Assembly (NCBI GenBank): GCA_002633005.1
Contig: NMRA01000193.1
Coordinates: 705,005 to 730,070, forward strand
Direction of reading: 5' to 3'
Origin: Phoronis australis
Taxonomy: Eukaryota; Phoronida; Phoronidae
DNA length: 25,066 nucleotides
In this document: one piece after another, positions 20,816 through 25,066 of the stretch
How positions within the stretch are numbered: the first letter of the stretch is position 1
How the letters are laid out: the number at the start of each line of letters is the position of its first letter
The notes under the pieces: generated by a model
What the model was told of the DNA's origin: nothing
The model's database searches: none
The model's input: the letters and a program-made list of their open reading frames with translations, nothing else
Position numbers and translations under genes: made by a program

Positions 20816-21048
20816 ATCGATTAATTAACAATAAATTATCAAAACTTTCAGCACACCAACTTTGTTTTACAATAAAACATTTTATTGAAAAAATAACAGA
20901 CTGTCTTTCCCCCAACCATTAAATGTCTAAAAACTTCCACCAGACAGTATTCGAACAGGGGTCTAGATCTTTGTTCCAAAAATTCACACCTTCTACATTA
21001 GAGCAAGAGCTCCGTGCCCTGTTGCATGAAATAGTCCCAAGTAGCGTC

Positions 21049-22075
21049 TCAACTGAGTTGTCTAAATCCTTTGCATAACTATTTTTTGCTCTTAACTCTT
21101 CTATGTTATATTTTTTATCATTTTGTCTTTATTACGAGCTTCTCTTTGACATGAAAGGTTTTCTAATAGTATACCTACAAGCTGAGCCCTTAATTCACTT
21201 AAAACATTTTTAAAAGGACTTAGTCCTTAAACTGGGGGAGTTGCATGAAAAAATTCCACTTATTTTCAATAATATTGAGAATTCATCGTAGAGTTGACTC
21301 TCGATTTGTCTCAAAGCCACAAATTGACTTAGTGATGAAGAAAGGACAATCAGTGTTTTCACAAACTCACAAATGGGCAGTACATTTAGTGAACTTTTGT
21401 TAGTCGAGTCTCTATTTGGGACTGTTTCATGCAACCGGGCACTGGATCCCCCTGCATTCGTGCCTGATGGGATCTGAAACATGCGGGTAGCGACTTGGGG
21501 TGGGGTGAAATGAGTGAAACGGGGCGCCGAATGGGAGGGGGTTTTAAACCAGGAAGCATAAATTCCTGCCTGTAGTCCAGTAAACCTGTCTTGTATGCCG
21601 CCCCCAAAACAGCAGATACCTATTGAATGCAGGGAACATTTTGGATAATTTTTTAAAGTGCTTTCCAGCTCTTGTAAACGATTCACATTTTATCATCAAA
21701 TCAACTATCAGCAGATAGTTAACCCCGGTTAATGGCAAATTCAGGCTACATCGGCCAACTTCAAAGTAAATAACATAAGGACGCCTTGTTTCCCGACGTG
21801 ATGCTTAAAGACCCTTGTCAAAACAAAAATCTTAACAAACGACGCTGTCACTGAGAGTAGGTAATGCACATACAGTATGTACTACCGCAGTACCACCGAT
21901 GTAGGGCTCATCATGCCTTTAAAAGAACACTTCCTTCAAAACTTGCTATGGTAAATTATCAGGCAGGTTACCAACCCATACACTTAAAAGTTATGATGCT
22001 CTAAAGTCTATACCACGATTGAAAATAAATGTGCACCTTGAACTGCAGTCAAAATTGCACAAAATAGCGATGCAT
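21049..22075 (+). repeat. Diverged segmental duplication, copy 1
   Basis: This aligns from TCAACTGAGTTGTCTA at the left to the AATAAAT...GATGCAT part at the right with 22657-23547, including blocks such as CCAGTAAACCTG, GGCCAACTTCAAAG and AACATAAGGACGCCTT. Overall identity is well below 100 percent, with many indels. Minus-strand frames at 21210-21738 lie inside but are not conserved in frame between copies. Confidence 0.85.
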
Positions 22076-22656
22076 CGAACGATCACAGATTCTGCAGGAA
22101 CCATGAAGATTAGAACTACACGTTTAGAGCACGCAGGTCCTAGTCAAAGGTTATGTCACTGGGTGAAAGTCAAAGAAAATAATTGTATCTATAACTGCGC
22201 GAGGCATGAAACACAATGTGGCAAGGAATCCGACTTCACAGTATTAAGGGTTAATAACTATACAATATCGGGACACCAAGATGTTAGGTTCAAGAACACA
22301 ATAAACATTGTTACAGTGGGCTACAGAAAGTATCGATGGCAGATAAAGCATTCACTCCTTGACCTAGGTGTTCCGATTAGAATACAGATAGACTGTCAAT
22401 TGCCCAGGACAGTACACACGTAGAACACTCACTCACAACATATAACCCAGTAAATCTAAATTAACAATTGGGAGTAGTGTTAAGGAAAATGTTTCGTCTG
22501 TCCACGAGCGGTTCACCATATTTGTTTTCTAAAGGTACATTGTACACATGTAGCCCAAGTCAACAATTTGAAAAGACTAAGTTCGATATCACTAAAATAA
22601 CCGGAATATGGGGTGGTCCTGATTAATTGGACCCTCTCCCCTGGATCCGCCTGTGC
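22076..22656 (+). other. Spacer between duplicated segments, one doubtful open frame
   Basis: A 134-codon plus-strand frame (22019-22423) starts inside copy 1 and runs into unique sequence. It reads WVKVKENNCIYNCARHETQC and then LRVNNYTISGHQDVRF. No domain is recognised, and no splice signals clearly bound it. It may be chance. Confidence 0.25.
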
Positions 22657-23547
22657 TCAACTGAGTTGTCTAATTCTTTTGTGTACTTGTTTCGTTGTTA
22701 TATTTATATCATCATTACGAGCTCTTCTTTTGACTTAAGGGCTGCCTAATAATATAAATAAAACTAGGCCCTCAATTCAGTCCAAATATTGAGGGACTTG
22801 CGCGTAATGATCCCTACTTATCTTCAGTAATTTTAAGAGTTCAACATAGAAAACTTACATAATATGCACTGTAGATTTAGGGAACAGTAGAGCCGCTATT
22901 TGGAACTGATTGATGCAGCCGGGCACTGGACCCCAAGCATCCGTGCCTGTGAAGGGATCTGGAATGCCGGTTTGTGAATCGGAGTGGGTTGTGGTGAATG
23001 AAACTGGGACAACAGGGGTAGGGGGTTGAAAACCAGCAACAGACGGAATTCCTGTCTGCAGTCCAGTAAACCTGCCTTGTATGTCCCCATAAAACAAACA
23101 AAATGCTTATAGAATACACAGTGCATTTAGAGTGGTTGAATTACGTTGCTTTGGAGCTCTCGTAAACCATCCACATTTTATTAAATTAACATCAGTTTGT
23201 TAAAGGCATATTGTGCCTACATCACCATGTAAAAATGGCCAACTTCAAAGGAAATAACATAAGGACGCCTTATTTCCTAACTTATTGTTTTAAGACCCGT
23301 GTCAAAACAAAAATCTCAATAAACAACATCGTGACTCAGGTTTTCCAAGGTAATACACATAATACCGAAGTACCCACCGATGTAGAGCTCAATATGCCTT
23401 TAACATAACACTTCCTTAAACACTTCTTATGGCAAATTATCAAGCAGGTTACCAAACCATGTAATTAATAATTATTAGGCATTGAAGTACATGCCATGAT
23501 AGAAAATAAATATGCACCTAAAACTGTAGTCAAAAAGCAATGCATCT
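22657..23547 (+). repeat. Diverged segmental duplication, copy 2
   Basis: Second copy in direct orientation, about 890 bp against 1027 bp for copy 1; the left ends are 1608 bp apart and the right ends about 1480 bp apart. The minus-strand frames at 22855-23126 share RFTGLQTGI-like residues with copy 1 but drift out of frame, as non-coding or dead sequence would. Confidence 0.85.
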
Positions 23548-23869
23548 CCGCCATATATCTCCATAACACGCTTCGTTAAATTATCTTTTAGACCTAAATG
23601 TATTAAGACTGAAGAGAGAAATGAAAGACAGTGTTTAGAAGAATTTATGGGCTTAGAATAAACTAATCGGTAGTTCCAAAAATCATGCAAACCACCCAGC
23701 CCATCACTGGTTGACTGGTAACAGTTAGGCGAAAAACATCCTTTGTTACAATCATGAACATCACCTATCATAGTCAGTGAGGAAGCGAAAAAAGCAAAGT
23801 GAATTTCCATTCAACTGTTGCTGAAGCCGTAGGCAGTGCAAAAAGCACCGTTCCTATTTTGCCGACCGA

Positions 23870-23960
23870 AGCCATCATGTCTTGCCGTATTTGTTACTAG
23901 CGAATGTACAAATCTCAATGCGCATGTCAAACACCAGTTCCTCTCTATTGCATTCTGGGA
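23870..23960. promoter_or_regulatory. Cluster of promoter-type motifs
   Basis: Within 90 bp are GCCATCAT (23871-23878, YY1-like on the minus strand), TGCGCATG (23919-23926, NRF1-like) and GCATTCTGGGA followed by TAGTA (23950-23965, resembling the reverse complement of the ZNF143/THAP11 site ACTACAAYTCCCAGMATGC with a short deletion). These factors mark TATA-less housekeeping promoters in animals. A weak 111-codon minus-strand frame starts at 23810, just downstream if the promoter points that way. No annotated first exon supports it. Confidence 0.3.
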
Positions 23961-24369
23961 TAGTATGTGTGCCTAGCAGCAGCGTGAGATTTTCTATATA
24001 CAGAAGAGATTATTATATTTAGCAACCGTTTTCAATTATTTCTAAGACTTGAAGAAATATGTTACAAATTATCAGTATCTTATAAAAATTATAATTTTAA
24101 AAAATTGTACAATCCAAGACATGCTTATACTAGTTTACCTGTTCCTGGTATCCAATCTCCGTGATAAGAATCATACTCAAACTCACCGCACTTCATTGCC
24201 GCCAATTTTTATAGTCCCTCTTACTGGCAAATGCTAATCCCATGTTGATGAGTCATTACAAGGGTCAAAAGCAGCTGTGGGGTGGGGATTGCCGTGATTG
24301 AAGTGCGTGTGCAACGGTTTGTTCGACATTAACGGTAGTCCGACTGCCCGGGACAGCAATTTGTTGGTC

Positions 24370-24400
24370 CGGACAAGCTCACGGCCGAGCAGCTTGTCCG
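24370..24400. repeat. Perfect 10-bp inverted repeat (hairpin)
   Basis: CGGACAAGCT pairs perfectly with AGCTTGTCCG across an 11-nt loop. A third related GGACAAG follows at 24404-24410. It could be the core of a small inverted-repeat element; nothing else identifies it. Confidence 0.6.
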
Positions 24401-24641
24401 ACAGGACAAGTAAAATTTTTGGAAACTATAGTAAATTTGGACGATCAGAACTTCTTCGAAGCGGCAGGGATAACTCACTAGTTTAGTCATCAGTGTCGGT
24501 ACTATGCGGTACATGGCAAATCGGCAAAGTGTTTAGATAATGCAGGAGCTCATGACTGGACGCGATCCAAGGCACTTGTATTCCAATAGTTCTAGCCAAA
24601 TACACGACAGTACAGTATCTCACGTAATCTGGCAAAGTTTT

Positions 24642-24691
24642 GATTTTAGCTAGGTTCTAGCGTAGTTCTAAGCGTTTTGAACTCACGCCAG
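24642..24691 (+). repeat. Dispersed repeat, copy B
   Basis: Direct, diverged match to 9455-9507 (GATTTTAGCTA, then CTAG, GTAG, AGCGT, GAAC and CACGCCAG). Confidence 0.55.
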
Positions 24692-24718
24692 TTTTAGTGA
24701 AACCGGGACATTGCCTAA

Positions 24719-24932
24719 CTATAGCGGTAAAATACGTATTCTCATGCCCTTTATTGAAGGAGACAGGCTTGACAAGGATATCACGTCCGTGGCCAACCCT
24801 TCTGTGATTCCCCGTGACAGTACACGAAACATGACCACCATGGGCATTGAAATAAAAAAGACGTGGACCACTGTGACTCCAAGTCGTCGCTGTACCCGTC
24901 TTGCTAAACGCATGTCTTTAATAACTTCACTC
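24719..24932 (-). CDS. Possible GPCR TM6-TM7 terminal exon
   Basis: After an acceptor (TTTTGGTGTCAG, exon from 24932) the frame reads SEVIKDMRLARRVQRRLG, a basic run like the third cytoplasmic loop. A helix VTVVHVFFISMPMVVMFRVL follows, with Pro where class A TM6 has its CWxP, then a short loop and LATDVISLSSLSPSIKGM, where class A TM7 has an N-P-x-x-Y. It stops at TAG (24719-24721). The arrangement suggests the last exon of a rhodopsin-family-like receptor or its relic, but the W of CWxP and the N and Y of NPxxY are absent. The window ends 134 bp upstream, so the rest cannot be checked. Confidence 0.35.
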
Positions 24933-25066
24933 CTGACACCAAAATGGAAACGCCCAACCAAAGCCAAGAGCGCAGAAAATCAACTTGTCATTAACGCAAG
25001 TCAAACATTCTGTCCACGCTCTCCACCCCTATTACCTAAAAGTGGTATCGTCCGATTTGCTGGGCA

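Larger units (their letters stand above)
23548..24718. other. No supported gene outside the promoter-like cluster
   Basis: Contains the minus-strand frame 23475-23810, which has a good polypyrimidine acceptor (TTTCATTTCTCTCTTCAG, exon side from 23608) but no recognisable domain, the promoter-like motifs, the hairpin at 24370-24400 and repeat copy B. The rest is AT-rich. Confidence 0.4.

Noticed and set aside
21210-21738. Minus-strand frames in duplication copy 1, and their counterparts at 22855-23126
   Set aside because: The two copies share residues near RFTGLQ but indels move them out of frame, so protein-level selection is not shown.
1-25066. tRNA genes, rRNA, CRISPR arrays, operons or phage genes
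   Set aside because: No B-box with a matching cloverleaf, no regular spaced direct repeats of CRISPR type and no tightly packed co-directional frames were seen; the sequence is eukaryotic in character.

Overview
This is eukaryotic, almost certainly metazoan, DNA. It is AT-rich and gene-sparse, has exon-sized coding pieces bounded by GT/AG splice signals, carries animal-type domains (C-type lectin, LDL-receptor class A, seven-helix membrane proteins) and is full of decayed transposons. The combination of lectin/LDLa exons, a P2X7-tail-like exon, Ty3/Gypsy and LINE relics and a palindromic RFX X-box suggests a marine invertebrate, perhaps a hemichordate, lancelet or echinoderm. The species cannot be fixed from the window. 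Single N characters at 8814, 11139 and 20760 show a draft assembly.

Layout. Positions 1-4.9 kb are mostly non-coding, with a perfect X-box at 247-260 and a few weak open stretches. Positions 4.94-5.09 kb (+) hold an exon-like piece resembling the start of the P2X7 C-terminal domain. Positions 7.39-8.35 kb (-) hold the best gene evidence: one 962-nt internal exon with the end of one C-type lectin-like domain, a complete second one and a canonical LDLa module. Positions 8.35-10.5 kb are non-coding, with a C-rich microsatellite.

Positions 10,503-12,016 are a complete, apparently non-coding DNA transposon. It has matched terminal inverted repeats, a TA or TATA target duplication, and eight-unit arrays of an 11-bp motif near each end. 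Inside it are a pair of direct repeats and a segment resembling a degraded hammerhead ribozyme. Positions 13.8-14.9 kb (-) are a Ty3/Gypsy gag-protease relic. Positions 15.9-16.2 kb (-), and perhaps 16.8-17.1 kb (-), are LINE C-terminal relics. Positions 17.7-18.0 kb hold a six-copy 51-bp minisatellite.

Positions 18.2-19.04 kb (-) hold a large exon for an unrecognised protein with about seven membrane helices. Positions 20.7-20.8 kb hold a 55-bp exact duplication around an N, probably an assembly artefact. Positions 21.05-23.55 kb hold two diverged copies of a ~1-kb segment in direct orientation. Positions 23.87-23.96 kb hold a cluster of housekeeping-promoter-like motifs. Positions 24.72-24.93 kb (-) hold a possible GPCR TM6-TM7 exon. 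No complete gene, tRNA, rRNA or CRISPR array is visible, and the genes show no joint pathway. The most interesting structure is the 11-bp-array transposon with its ribozyme-like interior.
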